DNA of 32,657 nt. It comes from K189A clade bacterium (GTDB lineage Bacteria > Pseudomonadota > Gammaproteobacteria > Pseudomonadales > Azotimanducaceae). The notes below the pieces were generated by a model that saw only the letters and a program-made list of their open reading frames with translations, was not told where the DNA came from and ran no database searches. The position numbers and the translations under genes were made by a program. The stretch spans positions 1-32,657 of the forward strand of contig JABBBA010000322.1 of the NCBI GenBank assembly GCA_018607685.1, given 5' to 3'. This document shows, one piece after another, positions 16,737-24,174 of the stretch; position 1 is the stretch's first letter; every line of letters starts with the position of its first letter.

Positions 16737-16809
16737 GCACGGTTCCTCTTTTATTTCCTGGAGCAGGAGGGAAGTACACCATTATGGCGAGTGGCTGTCG
16801 AGATGATGA

Positions 16810-18285
16810 TCAGGTTCCGCAGAATGTCTGGCGTACGACCTCTTCTGCTCTGGGTTTCTTCGCGAACCGGATGTCTACACCCGTCAGGTCGTATGGGTTC
16901 GCCAGATTATCGACCAGTTCGTTGAACAGTTCGAAATTTCCCTCGGTAGAAGCAGCCACAATTGATTCTTCGATCAGGTGATTACGAGGAATGATGGCAG
17001 GGTTGGTGGCTAACATGTTCTGCTGTCGAGTAGGGTTATCTTCCGCATCGCATCGGGTCTTCCATCGAGCCATCCAGTCGTCGAATACAGAAGGGAAACC
17101 GGCTAGCGAGCTGACGCTGGCCGCTGGCTCAGTACCTGACAATTCGGATAAGCGGCGGAATGACAATGTGAAATCCAGTTGATTGGCTTCCAGAAGATCG
17201 AGGAAATCTTTTGCCAGTGTTTCATCTTCATCCCGCGGTGTCGCTAATCCAAGTTTTTGACGCTGTCCGGAGATATTGGCCTCAAGAAAGTAAGCCGGAA
17301 ATTTGTCCAGAGCGTCCTTGGCTATTTCAATCGCGTCTTCTTCCTTGTCTGCAATGACAGGCACCAGCGCCTGGGCAAGACAGGCCATGTTCCAGTGAGC
17401 AATTCCTGGCTGGTTACGATACGCATAGCGACCACCATGATCGATGGAACTAAAAACAGTCTCCGGGTTATAGGTATCCATAAAGGCGCAGGGACCGTAG
17501 TCGATGGTTTCGCCGGATAACAATACATTGTCAGTATTCATCACACCGTGAATGAAGCCGACCATCTGCCAATTGGCCACCAGTTTCGCCTGTGCCTGCA
17601 TAACGTTGTCCAGCAGCGCCAGCGCTCTCGTGTGCGGGTCGGCGCCACCGTCGACTGCGTCGGGATAATGTCGTTCAAGAACATGGTCAACCAGCAGGCC
17701 TAGAGCTTCATTGTCCTCCCGGGATCCAAAAAACTGAAAGGTACCAATTCGAATATGGCTTTTTGCAACGCGTGCTAACACGGCGCCGGGTAAAGTCTCT
17801 TCTCGATAGACAGGTTCCCCTGTTGTAACAGCGGCCAGCGATCGACTGGTCGGGACGCCGAGTGCCGCCATCGCTTCGCTGACAATGTACTCCCTTATGA
17901 CCGGTCCGAGGGGCGCTCGTCCATCTCCCATTCTTGAATAAGGAGTTTGCCCGGAACCTTTCAGTTGTAAGTCGTATCTCTCTCCGTCCGTTCCAATAAG
18001 TTCACCCAGAAGAATAGCGCGGCCGTCCCCCAGTTGCGGGTTCCAGGATCCGAACTGATGACCGGCGTAAACAGTAGCGATGGGGTCGGCGCCTTCGGGT
18101 ACCAGGTTCCCCGCCATGGTTGCGATACCGTCCTCGGACAATAGCCAGGCTGGATCGATACCGAGTAATCGTGCCAGTTCAGGATTGGCTCGAATAAGTT
18201 CGGGCTTTGCCACGCTCGTGGGTGATTGCCGGGAATAGAATCGTTCCGGTAGTTGGACGTAGCTGTTGTTGAAAGGCACACTCAT
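16810..18285 (-). CDS. selO: Protein adenylyltransferase SelO (YdiU)
   Basis: A 491-aa pseudokinase-fold protein that AMPylates Ser/Thr/Tyr residues of target proteins in redox stress, as established for E. coli and human SelO. Conserved blocks visible are VYAGHQFGSWNPQLGDGRAI, LQLKGSGQTPYSRMGDGRA, GVPTSRSLA, VARVAKSHIRIGTFQFF, the catalytic loop HGVMNTDNVLLSGETIDYG and PCAFMD. The C-terminus is FCGT, with Cys489 at the position where eukaryotic SelO carries selenocysteine. Length matches the family. It is divergent from the flavoprotein gene at 18322, with only 36 nt between starts, and lies 73 nt upstream of the LLM gene with no clear terminator between. It is the only housekeeping-type gene here. 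Confidence 0.96.
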   Translation of the reverse strand: MSVPFNNSYVQLPERFYSRQSPTSVAKPELIRANPELARLLGIDPAWLLSEDGIATMAGNLVPEGADPIATVYAGHQFGSWNPQLGDGRAILLGELIGTDGERYDLQLKGSGQTPYSRMGDGRAPLGPVIREYIVSEAMAALGVPTSRSLAAVTTGEPVYREETLPGAVLARVAKSHIRIGTFQFFGSREDNEALGLLVDHVLERHYPDAVDGGADPHTRALALLDNVMQAQAKLVANWQMVGFIHGVMNTDNVLLSGETIDYGPCAFMDTYNPETVFSSIDHGGRYAYRNQPGIAHWNMACLAQALVPVIADKEEDAIEIAKDALDKFPAYFLEANISGQRQKLGLATPRDEDETLAKDFLDLLEANQLDFTLSFRRLSELSGTEPAASVSSLAGFPSVFDDWMARWKTRCDAEDNPTRQQNMLATNPAIIPRNHLIEESIVAASTEGNFELFNELVDNLANPYDLTGVDIRFAKKPRAEEVVRQTFCGT

Positions 18286-18321
18286 GGGCGCGACTTTATC
18301 ACACTAAGGAATGGGCAATTG

Positions 18322-19446
18322 GTGAAATCAGCACAGGTAATCGGAGATCTGGAAAGCATTGCGGCAGGATTTGCTGAAGATGTCATCTCCAGGCAAAAAC
18401 GCAGGCAGCTCGACCCTGATGATTTTGAGCAGCTGAAAGGCGCGGGTTTTCTGCTGACGGGTGTTCCTGCAGATCAGGGGGGGCTATGGAATGGTCCTGC
18501 GGGTTCTGCGCGTTTGTACGCTGAGATGGTTCGAACGATTGCGCACGGCGATCCCAGTGTTGCCCTGGTGGCGTCAATGCATCCGGCGGTCACGGGGTTC
18601 TTTCTGGGCGTTGAATCAGTAGATGACGAAGCTGAGGCATGGAGTGCTCAGCGACAATGGGTAATTGAAAGCGCTCAAGACCATTGGTGGGGAACGGTGA
18701 CTTCAGAACCTGGATCCGGCGGCGACATCATGAAGACCCGGTCAATGGCGGTGCCTGAGAAAGACCATTTCCTTATTACGGGAGATAAACACTTTGGGTC
18801 CGGTTCCGGGCAGGCAGACTTCATGATTACAACGGCAAAGGTCGAAGGGTCAGACTTGCCGGAACTTTTCTTCCTGCAAAATAAGGGTGAGCCCTGGGAT
18901 GGATCAACCGGCTGCAGGATGACGGTTGAGTGGGATGGTATCGGGATGTCATCGACCCAATCTCACGCCTTTCGTTTTGAAAACTTCCCGGCAACCAAAG
19001 CAGCGTCAAGAGAGGTGCTGACCAGGGTGGCGCCGATAGGCAGCCAGATCAGCAATATGTTGTTTGCAGGGGTTGTCCTTGGGGTTGCTGACAACGCGAT
19101 GGTTTTTGCCCGGGGGAAGCTTGACGGAAAAGAAGATGGCATGCGGGCGTTTGAAAAAACCGAGTGGGTAAGATGCCAGAATGAACTTTGGCTTGCTGAG
19201 CAGGCTTATGAGGGGGCTTTGCGCGCCATCGAGGCAGAAGACAAAAAGGCGCACATAACGGCTGTTCGTTGCAAGATTGTCTGCGCAGAGCTGATAGAGA
19301 CTGCGCTGTCCAGAATAGGCAAGGTGGTAGGCGGGGCAAGCTTTTCAAAAGCGATGCCGCTCGCACAATGGACCCAGGATGTGAAAGCTCTTGGGTATCT
19401 TCGGCCGCCATTGCCTCTGGCATACGATCAGTTGCTTGGTGAGTAG
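18322..19446 (+). CDS. Acyl-CoA dehydrogenase-like flavoprotein
   Basis: About 375 aa with the three-domain acyl-CoA dehydrogenase fold. The N-terminal helices are followed by FLLTGVPADQGGLW and a VRTIAHGDPSVALV segment. The FAD/substrate beta-domain includes GTVTSEPGSGGDIMKTR and ITGDKHFGSGSGQADFMIT. The C-terminal helical bundle ends with GGASFSKAMPLAQWTQDVKAL. The long frame extends back to a TTG at 18253 inside selO. GTG at 18322 or TTG at 18319, just after AAGGA, are the realistic starts. The usual catalytic glutamate near the C-terminus is not obvious, so it could be a monooxygenase of the HsaA/DszC type rather than a dehydrogenase. The Ldh2-type gene follows after 15 nt. Confidence 0.85.
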   Translation: MKSAQVIGDLESIAAGFAEDVISRQKRRQLDPDDFEQLKGAGFLLTGVPADQGGLWNGPAGSARLYAEMVRTIAHGDPSVALVASMHPAVTGFFLGVESVDDEAEAWSAQRQWVIESAQDHWWGTVTSEPGSGGDIMKTRSMAVPEKDHFLITGDKHFGSGSGQADFMITTAKVEGSDLPELFFLQNKGEPWDGSTGCRMTVEWDGIGMSSTQSHAFRFENFPATKAASREVLTRVAPIGSQISNMLFAGVVLGVADNAMVFARGKLDGKEDGMRAFEKTEWVRCQNELWLAEQAYEGALRAIEAEDKKAHITAVRCKIVCAELIETALSRIGKVVGGASFSKAMPLAQWTQDVKALGYLRPPLPLAYDQLLGE

Positions 19447-19461
19447 GATGGGAGAAATGCG

Positions 19462-20391
19462 ATGTTAATTACTGAGGGCCGGCTCCGGGAATTTGCAAAA
19501 AAAATCTTTGAGCAACTAGGCGCGACCGAGGACCGTGCCTGGCAGGTCGCAGAACACCTGGTTGAAGCGAACCTGAAAGGACATGACTCGCACGGTGTTG
19601 GCATGATTCCTAATTACGTAAATGGAGCTCGCAAAGGACATCTGCACGTCAATGAGGATGCAGAGTTGGTGGTAGATAAGGGCGCAGTGCTTCTCGTGGA
19701 CGGCCATTTCGGTTTTGGCCAGGTCGTGGCAAAACAGGCAACGCAGATGGGGATTGAGCGCGCGAAACAGATTGGAATGGCCTGTGTAGGCTCAAAGAAT
19801 AACTACCACATCGGTCGTGTTGGAACCTATGGAGAGCAATGTGCCCGGGAGGGTCTGGTATCAATCCATTTTGTTAATGTGGTTGGTCACTCGCCCTTTG
19901 TTTCGCCCTGGGGTGGCCGGGATAAAAGAATGCAGACGAATCCGTTTTGTTGCGCTATTCCCACCGCCGGTGACCCGATTGTGCTCGATATGGCCACAAG
20001 CGCGATTGCGCTGGGCAAAGCTCGCGTGGCGAGAATGAAAGGAGTAGCCGTGCCCGAGGGCTCTGTGTATGACGCCGAGGGCCAGCCGTCAACTGATCCT
20101 AATGTGCTCGAGCAGGGCGGGTCCCTTGCGCCCTTTGGTGAGCATAAGGGTTATGGGCTGGCGCTTGTCTGTGAACTGCTCGGCGGTGGGCTAGCGGGGG
20201 AGTGGACAATGCAGGATGTCGACAGGCAAACCGACATGACGATTAATCATATGCTGGAGTTCATTATCGACCCGAACCTGTTCGGTGGCCTGGAGGCCTT
20301 TCAGGAAGAAGTGGAGGGCATGTCACGTTGGTTGCGGGAGTCCGAGCCGGCTACCGGTAATGACAGGGTCAGGTTGCCGGGAAGAACCTGA
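19462..20391 (+). CDS. Ldh2-family malate/L-lactate dehydrogenase, frameshifted near the C-terminus
   Basis: A Ldh2/MDG-type NAD(P)-dependent 2-hydroxyacid dehydrogenase (malate, lactate or ureidoglycolate class). The catalytic-histidine block HDSHGVGMIPNYVNG, KNNYHIGRVGTY, VGHSPFVSPWGGRDKRM, TNPFCCAIPT, VLDMATSAIALGKARVA and APFGEHKGYGLAL are all present. The frame ends early at RLPGRT (309 aa) because of one extra A near 20384. The expected RLPGEPERE continues in the next frame to 20518, which would restore about 353 aa, the normal family length. The partial paralogue at 10859-11185 has the intact C-terminus and shows the correct reading. The start has GGGAGAA, 15 nt after the flavoprotein gene. 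Confidence 0.87.
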   Translation: MLITEGRLREFAKKIFEQLGATEDRAWQVAEHLVEANLKGHDSHGVGMIPNYVNGARKGHLHVNEDAELVVDKGAVLLVDGHFGFGQVVAKQATQMGIERAKQIGMACVGSKNNYHIGRVGTYGEQCAREGLVSIHFVNVVGHSPFVSPWGGRDKRMQTNPFCCAIPTAGDPIVLDMATSAIALGKARVARMKGVAVPEGSVYDAEGQPSTDPNVLEQGGSLAPFGEHKGYGLALVCELLGGGLAGEWTMQDVDRQTDMTINHMLEFIIDPNLFGGLEAFQEEVEGMSRWLRESEPATGNDRVRLPGRT

Positions 20392-20518
20392 GCGGGAGTC
20401 TATGAGTGAGAGAACCGCAAACGGAATTCCATTGGATGATCGATCCTGGGATTCGATTGTTAAGGCTGCCCAGGTTGCCGGGATGCCTCTCGATACAATT
20501 ACGTCGCTAACACAATGA
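20385..20518 (+). pseudogene. Out-of-frame C-terminal tail of the Ldh2-type gene
   Basis: In the frame shifted by one base, the sequence reads EPERESMSERTANGIPLDDR, then WDSIVKAAQVAGM and ends ITSLTQ. It aligns directly to the C-terminal tail of the Ldh2 fragment at 10859-11185 (DPERETM, HGIPPDDQLW, YKSAQIAGL). This shows that about 45 residues were lost from the upstream frame through a +1 shift, either a real mutation or an assembly error. Confidence 0.75.
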
Positions 20519-20536
20519 GCTTGCCTTTGACTCAAC

Positions 20537-20842
20537 TCATCCGTCGGTGGCAATAATTAGCTCGTTGCCGTCTTCACGCACCGTATAGCTCGCGATATCC
20601 AGAAAGGCTGGTCCCCCCAGGCATTTGCCGGTGGTAACGTCGAACCTGGCTCCATGGAGTGGGCAGGTAATCGTTGTGCCCCTGAGTCTTCCCTTGGACA
20701 GAAGTACTCGAGCGTGAGAGCAGATGTCGGACACCGCATGATACTGCCCCGCGATTTTGCATAGCAGGACGTGTTGGCCGTCCTCTTTCAATGCAATAGA
20801 TTCCCCATCTTCCAGGGACTGGCTTACTCTTATTTCTGACAT
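20537..20842 (-). CDS. Rieske-type [2Fe-2S] ferredoxin
   Basis: A 101-aa soluble Rieske protein like the ferredoxins of naphthalene and biphenyl dioxygenases. Cluster ligands are C41-x-H43 (ICSHARVLL) and C60-x2-H63 (CPLHGARFD). It carries single electrons from a reductase to a terminal oxygenase. The ATG overlaps the VOC stop (TAATG), so the two are translated together. No oxygenase or reductase adjoins it; the only Rieske oxygenase in the window is at 9506-10849, next to the VOC paralogue. It could also serve one of the P450s, though these normally use a different ferredoxin type. Confidence 0.92.
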   Translation of the reverse strand: MSEIRVSQSLEDGESIALKEDGQHVLLCKIAGQYHAVSDICSHARVLLSKGRLRGTTITCPLHGARFDVTTGKCLGGPAFLDIASYTVREDGNELIIATDG

Positions 20843-21360
20843 TAGCGAATTGGATCCTTACCATCCCAGTTTTGTGCCGCTTCGGCAATTTCTGCGAATC
20901 TTGCGACGGTTCCTTCGTTCTTTGTGACAACCTCAAGCATGCACCCCATCAAAGGGCGTGTATCAAAGTAAGCGAAGTCTATGTGGCGCACCTTGCCCGT
21001 ATTAGCGGCGGCATAACCCAGGCTTTCCATGTATTTGAGGTCTGCTTCGAAATCAAGCGTCCAGACACACATATGGTGAAATCCCAGCTGACCTTCAGGG
21101 ACGCTGTCACGATACGCGCATCTGTCCGTCGTTGGTTCGATCAGTTCAATCTGGACATTGCCTGCCTGTGCCACAGCCACTTTCATCGACAGCTCCGATG
21201 GCTCTCCCCGGTAGGTAATTTTTTCAAAGGTGCCAGGTGTGTAGTCAGTGAGGAAGAAAGGTCCGATGCCAAGTTCGGTCACCCATTTCATGCAGGCCGA
21301 TTCGATGTCGGGAACAACCCAGGCGTTTTGGAAAATTGTTCGATCGGTTGGTTTGTCCAT
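20842..21360 (-). CDS. VOC/glyoxalase-family protein, paralogue of the 8173 gene
   Basis: A 172-aa VOC-superfamily protein with the same two-repeat layout as the gene at 8173-8697: FQNAWVVPDIESACMKW to VQIELIEP, then FHHMCVWTLDFEADLKYM to GCMLEVV. The metal-ligand candidates are conserved. The two proteins align almost without gaps and share the ends MDKPTDRT and NWDGKDPIR. Here the partner gene is a Rieske ferredoxin instead of an SDR and oxygenase. A promoter-like element is conserved upstream of both paralogues. Probably the same reaction on the same or a related substrate. Confidence 0.86.
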   Translation of the reverse strand: MDKPTDRTIFQNAWVVPDIESACMKWVTELGIGPFFLTDYTPGTFEKITYRGEPSELSMKVAVAQAGNVQIELIEPTTDRCAYRDSVPEGQLGFHHMCVWTLDFEADLKYMESLGYAAANTGKVRHIDFAYFDTRPLMGCMLEVVTKNEGTVARFAEIAEAAQNWDGKDPIR

Positions 21361-21395
21361 GTCCGGTAAGTGTTTGCTGGTTGAGCGAGCATTCG

Positions 21396-21426
21396 AGTGT
21401 AGAGAATTTTGCCTGTGAGGAAAAGA
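21396..21426 (-). promoter_or_regulatory. Promoter-like element of the second VOC gene
   Basis: On the minus strand, TCTTTTCCTC, then CAAAA and CTCTACACT, closely match the block upstream of the first VOC gene (8103-8134). TACACT would be the -10 box, with a leader of about 30 nt. Conservation between paralogues is the main support, since the -35 region is weak. Confidence 0.45.
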
Positions 21427-21472
21427 GGGTTGGACATATGGGCGTTCGCTAACTGCCTCTCAAAACATTGTG

Positions 21473-21500
21473 GTGACAGCGACCAGGTTCGTACTATAGT
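21473..21500 (+). promoter_or_regulatory. Sigma-70-like promoter of the SnoaL-like gene
   Basis: GTGACA (-35, 5 of 6 matches) and TATAGT (-10, 5 of 6) are separated by 16 bp. Transcription would start about 21507, leaving a leader of about 27 nt before the GTG at 21534 with its GGAG site. Confidence 0.5.
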
Positions 21501-21533
21501 GCTGGTTCGATTCAGCAACTTTTGGAGTTGAAG

Positions 21534-22034
21534 GTGGGCTACACGCCGGGTCAGCTGTCAGATATTGAACTTATAAGAGATGTTGCCAAACGCTATTGTC
21601 GAGGCGTAGACCGGCTCGACGAAGCAGAGATGAAATCAGCCTACTGGCCGGATGCGACAGATGATCACGGTACTTTCGTGGGGAACGCCTGGGAGTTTGC
21701 AGAACACTGTATGGTTGGTCACCTGAAATGGCGATCCACGAATCACTGCATCTTTAATCATTTGATCGAACTGGATGATAATGGTGTTTATGCGCGGGGT
21801 GAAATCTACAACGTAAGCTATCTGCTGCAAAAGGAAGCGGACGTGCTGGATACCTGGCACGGGCGTTACCTGGACCTGTACGAAAAGAGAGATGATGAAT
21901 GGCGCATACTCGAGCGGGTCTGCGTGCATGAATACACAAAAACCGAATCAGTTTCCCCAATGCAAATTGATGCCGCGAGATTCAGGCAGGGTGAGTTCGA
22001 CAGACCGGGCGAAGGGCGGCAGATAGGGCCATAG
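21534..22034 (+). CDS. SnoaL-like (NTF2-fold) protein
   Basis: About 166 aa with a SnoaL_4/NTF2-like cone fold: N-terminal helices (DIELIRDVAKRYCRGVDRLD), the YWPDATDDHG strand, and FNHLIELDDNGVYARGEIYNVSY and GRYLDLYEKRDDEWRILERV strands. Such proteins act as dehydratases, isomerases, cyclases, or small subunits of ring-hydroxylating oxygenases. The start is set by GGAG at 21524-21527, which places GTG 21534 at ideal spacing; a TTG at 21522 overlaps the Shine-Dalgarno. It is divergent from the VOC/ferredoxin pair with its own promoter. A role in the same catabolic scheme is plausible but not shown. Confidence 0.82.
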   Translation: MGYTPGQLSDIELIRDVAKRYCRGVDRLDEAEMKSAYWPDATDDHGTFVGNAWEFAEHCMVGHLKWRSTNHCIFNHLIELDDNGVYARGEIYNVSYLLQKEADVLDTWHGRYLDLYEKRDDEWRILERVCVHEYTKTESVSPMQIDAARFRQGEFDRPGEGRQIGP

Positions 22035-22062
22035 TTAGTAAAAAGGGGTTAGTTAAAAGGGG
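22034..22062 (+). repeat. Two tandem copies of a 15-nt element
   Basis: GTTAGTAAAAAGGGG is followed immediately, sharing one G, by GTTAGTTAAAAGGGG, just after the SnoaL-like stop codon. One mismatch. Function unknown; too short to call a regulatory site. Confidence 0.6.
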
Positions 22063-22151
22063 CTCGTACAAAATCCTCGTGAAAGTAGTTTCTGGACGCG
22101 GTTGTGACTGCAGTTAAGCGTCTGGTTAAGAACCAAGATTGAGAGACAAAC

Positions 22152-23150
22152 ATGAGAGCTATTGTTGTTGCCTTTTTACTGTTCAGCTCGAACCTGTTCG
22201 CGGGTGAGTACCAGGCTGCGATTGATGAGCTGGACTTCGTGAAGTTGAGTGATACCTATAGCGATGAAAAAGTGTCCGCCATTCTGGAAGGGCACGGCGC
22301 GGACCTCTCTGCCGAGGAAAAAAGTGCCGCGGCGGTACTTGTCACCCTGGGTGCGCTGGATGCCGAGGATCTTGAGGATGAATCGTTCGCCGTCAAGAAA
22401 GTTAAATCCTATGTTGCAGTGGTATCAGCTAATCATCCCGCGCTGATGGGGCGCATTGGTGATGCTTCCCTCTACCACCATATGGCAGGCGGTTTTGATC
22501 ACTCTGCATTGCTGAAAGATAACGTGTTTCTGGAGGTGCTTGGGGAGGCGCTCGTCGACGGTGTCCTGACCGGATACGACCTGCGCGGTAAAGGGGTGTA
22601 TGACAATTTCCCGGTTGCACACACCTTTATCTATTCCCAGTCCAGCCTCCTGCATATGCGCCAGCTTGTCGCGTTGCTGGATAGTGAAGGTATTGAGGGC
22701 TGGGTTTACATTACACCCAAGGTGTCTGCATTTCTTTACCGTGACGATTGGGGCCCTGCTTCGGATGGGGTTGTTACGCTTGCCCATGGTGTTCGCGTTG
22801 TTCAGGGCCAGGAGATTGCGGTGCTGTTTCAGTTTGACTCCAGCGATGACCGGGAGCGGTTCCATGATGTGGTCACCAGGTTCGCCAAAAAGGATGAAAA
22901 AGACGAGCCGGGTCTGATTGAAAATGCCTGGTGGCAACCTTTTTACTATACGGACCAGGCGTTTGAGGGCTTTGAGCCTATTTCGCTGGTGGTCATTTCA
23001 TCTGACAGCCATGAAGCGACATTGACTGTTCTGGAGGGCAAGACGGAAAAGGTTGTTCAGGCGCTTAAAGACGATCGTTGGAATATGCGAGTTGACCGTG
23101 TGTGGGTGAACCCGCCGTTCTATCGGTTTTTGAACGGCGGGTATAAATAA
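22152..23150 (+). CDS. Exported protein of unknown function
   Basis: 332 aa, family not recognised. The N-terminus MRAIVVAFLLFSSNLFA is a good Sec signal peptide with likely cleavage after Ala18, so the protein is periplasmic or secreted. There are no lipobox, transmembrane helix or cysteine motifs. The mature part is acidic near the start (LDAEDLEDE), with a histidine-containing stretch (SLYHHMAGGFDH) and mixed alpha/beta character later (GWVYITPKVSAFLY, ISLVVISSDS). A GAGAGA site precedes the ATG. The upstream gene is SnoaL-like after about 117 nt, so it may have its own promoter. The last codons form a perfect hairpin (23111-23141). It faces yghU, which ends 31 nt away. Confidence 0.8.
   Translation: MRAIVVAFLLFSSNLFAGEYQAAIDELDFVKLSDTYSDEKVSAILEGHGADLSAEEKSAAAVLVTLGALDAEDLEDESFAVKKVKSYVAVVSANHPALMGRIGDASLYHHMAGGFDHSALLKDNVFLEVLGEALVDGVLTGYDLRGKGVYDNFPVAHTFIYSQSSLLHMRQLVALLDSEGIEGWVYITPKVSAFLYRDDWGPASDGVVTLAHGVRVVQGQEIAVLFQFDSSDDRERFHDVVTRFAKKDEKDEPGLIENAWWQPFYYTDQAFEGFEPISLVVISSDSHEATLTVLEGKTEKVVQALKDDRWNMRVDRVWVNPPFYRFLNGGYK
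23111..23141. other. Perfect 10-bp hairpin at the 3' end of the exported-protein gene
   Basis: CCCGCCGTTC and GAACGGCGGG are exact inverse complements around an 11-nt loop. The hairpin sits inside the last codons of the gene (encoding PPF through NGG) and between two convergent genes. There is no T-run directly after it on either strand, so it is not a classic intrinsic terminator, but it could stabilise mRNA 3' ends or slow convergent transcription. Confidence 0.6.
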
Positions 23151-23181
23151 AGCGGACGTTGGCCCACTGATTTTCCGGGTC

Positions 23182-24063
23182 TTATTCGGCAGCCTTTTGT
23201 TCAGCAGCTTTTGGTTCAGTGATGTCGAAGTCACTTGGGTCATGCCGTTCCATCACCCGGGTTTCTTCCGGCCCCCAGGCTCTGTTAACTCGCCGGCCCC
23301 GTTCAACCGCCGGGCGCGCTTCGTTTTCTGTCGCCCACCGTACAACATTTTTGTAGGACGCAACGTCAAGGAACCTGCTGGCGTCGTAAATGTTGTGTAG
23401 CACCAGCGCGCCATACCAGGCGTAGTTGGCCATATCAGCAATATTGTAGGTGTCGCCGCAAAGGTACTGGCGTGAGTCCAGATTCCGCTCAAGAACATCA
23501 AGCTGGCGCTTAACTTCCATTGCGTATCGATTGATGGGGTACTCCCATTTTTCGGGTGCATAGGCATAGAAATGGCCAAAGCCTCCGCCAAGATACGGCG
23601 CGCTTCCCATCTGCCACATCAGCCATGAAAGGCACTCCGCACGTTCCGATGGGTCGGTTGGAATAAATGCGCCACACTTTTCTGCAAGGTAAATCAGGAT
23701 AGCGCCGGATTCGAAGACCCGTGTTTCCGGTGAGGTGCTGGTGTCCAGCAGGGCAGGTATCTTTGAGTTTGGATTGATGTCCACGAACCCGCTGCCAAAT
23801 TGGTCGCCGTCACCGATGTTGATCATGTAGGCATCGTATTCCGCTTCCTTCTTGCCCAATGCCAGTAGCTCTTCAAGCAGTATGGTGACCTTTACGCCAT
23901 TGGGTGTTGCCATAGAGTGCAACTGGAGTGGGTGTTTGCCGCGGGGAAGTTCCTTGTCTTTAGTGGGCCCGGCGATGGGACGGTTGATGTTAGCGAACCT
24001 CCCTCCGCTTTCTGAATCCCAGGTCCAGACTTCCGGTGGCGTGTATACATCTGATTCAGTCAT
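23182..24063 (-). CDS. yghU: Glutathione S-transferase-like disulfide-bond oxidoreductase YghU
   Basis: 293 aa, very close in length and pattern to E. coli YghU (Nu-class GST), which reduces disulfides and organic peroxides using two glutathione molecules. Visible features are the long N-terminal extension (VYTPPEVWTWDSESGGRFANIN), the thioredoxin-fold start LHSMATPNGVKVTILLEEL, the glutathione contacts NPNSKIPAL and VFESGAILIYLAEK, and a helical C-domain including QYLCGDTYNIADMANYAWYG. It ends in an A/E/K-rich tail. It stands alone, divergent from the PhyH gene and convergent with the exported-protein gene. It may help against oxidative by-products of the oxygenases here. Confidence 0.93.
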   Translation of the reverse strand: MTESDVYTPPEVWTWDSESGGRFANINRPIAGPTKDKELPRGKHPLQLHSMATPNGVKVTILLEELLALGKKEAEYDAYMINIGDGDQFGSGFVDINPNSKIPALLDTSTSPETRVFESGAILIYLAEKCGAFIPTDPSERAECLSWLMWQMGSAPYLGGGFGHFYAYAPEKWEYPINRYAMEVKRQLDVLERNLDSRQYLCGDTYNIADMANYAWYGALVLHNIYDASRFLDVASYKNVVRWATENEARPAVERGRRVNRAWGPEETRVMERHDPSDFDITEPKAAEQKAAE

Positions 24064-24174
24064 ATTTGATCCGTATTTAATTTAAAAAATGAAAAACCCT
24101 AACCGGTGACACGATGTTGTGCGGTGTCCATAGAAATGGTGTCGAATTGCAGGGCCTTAAGGCTACAATAAAGT

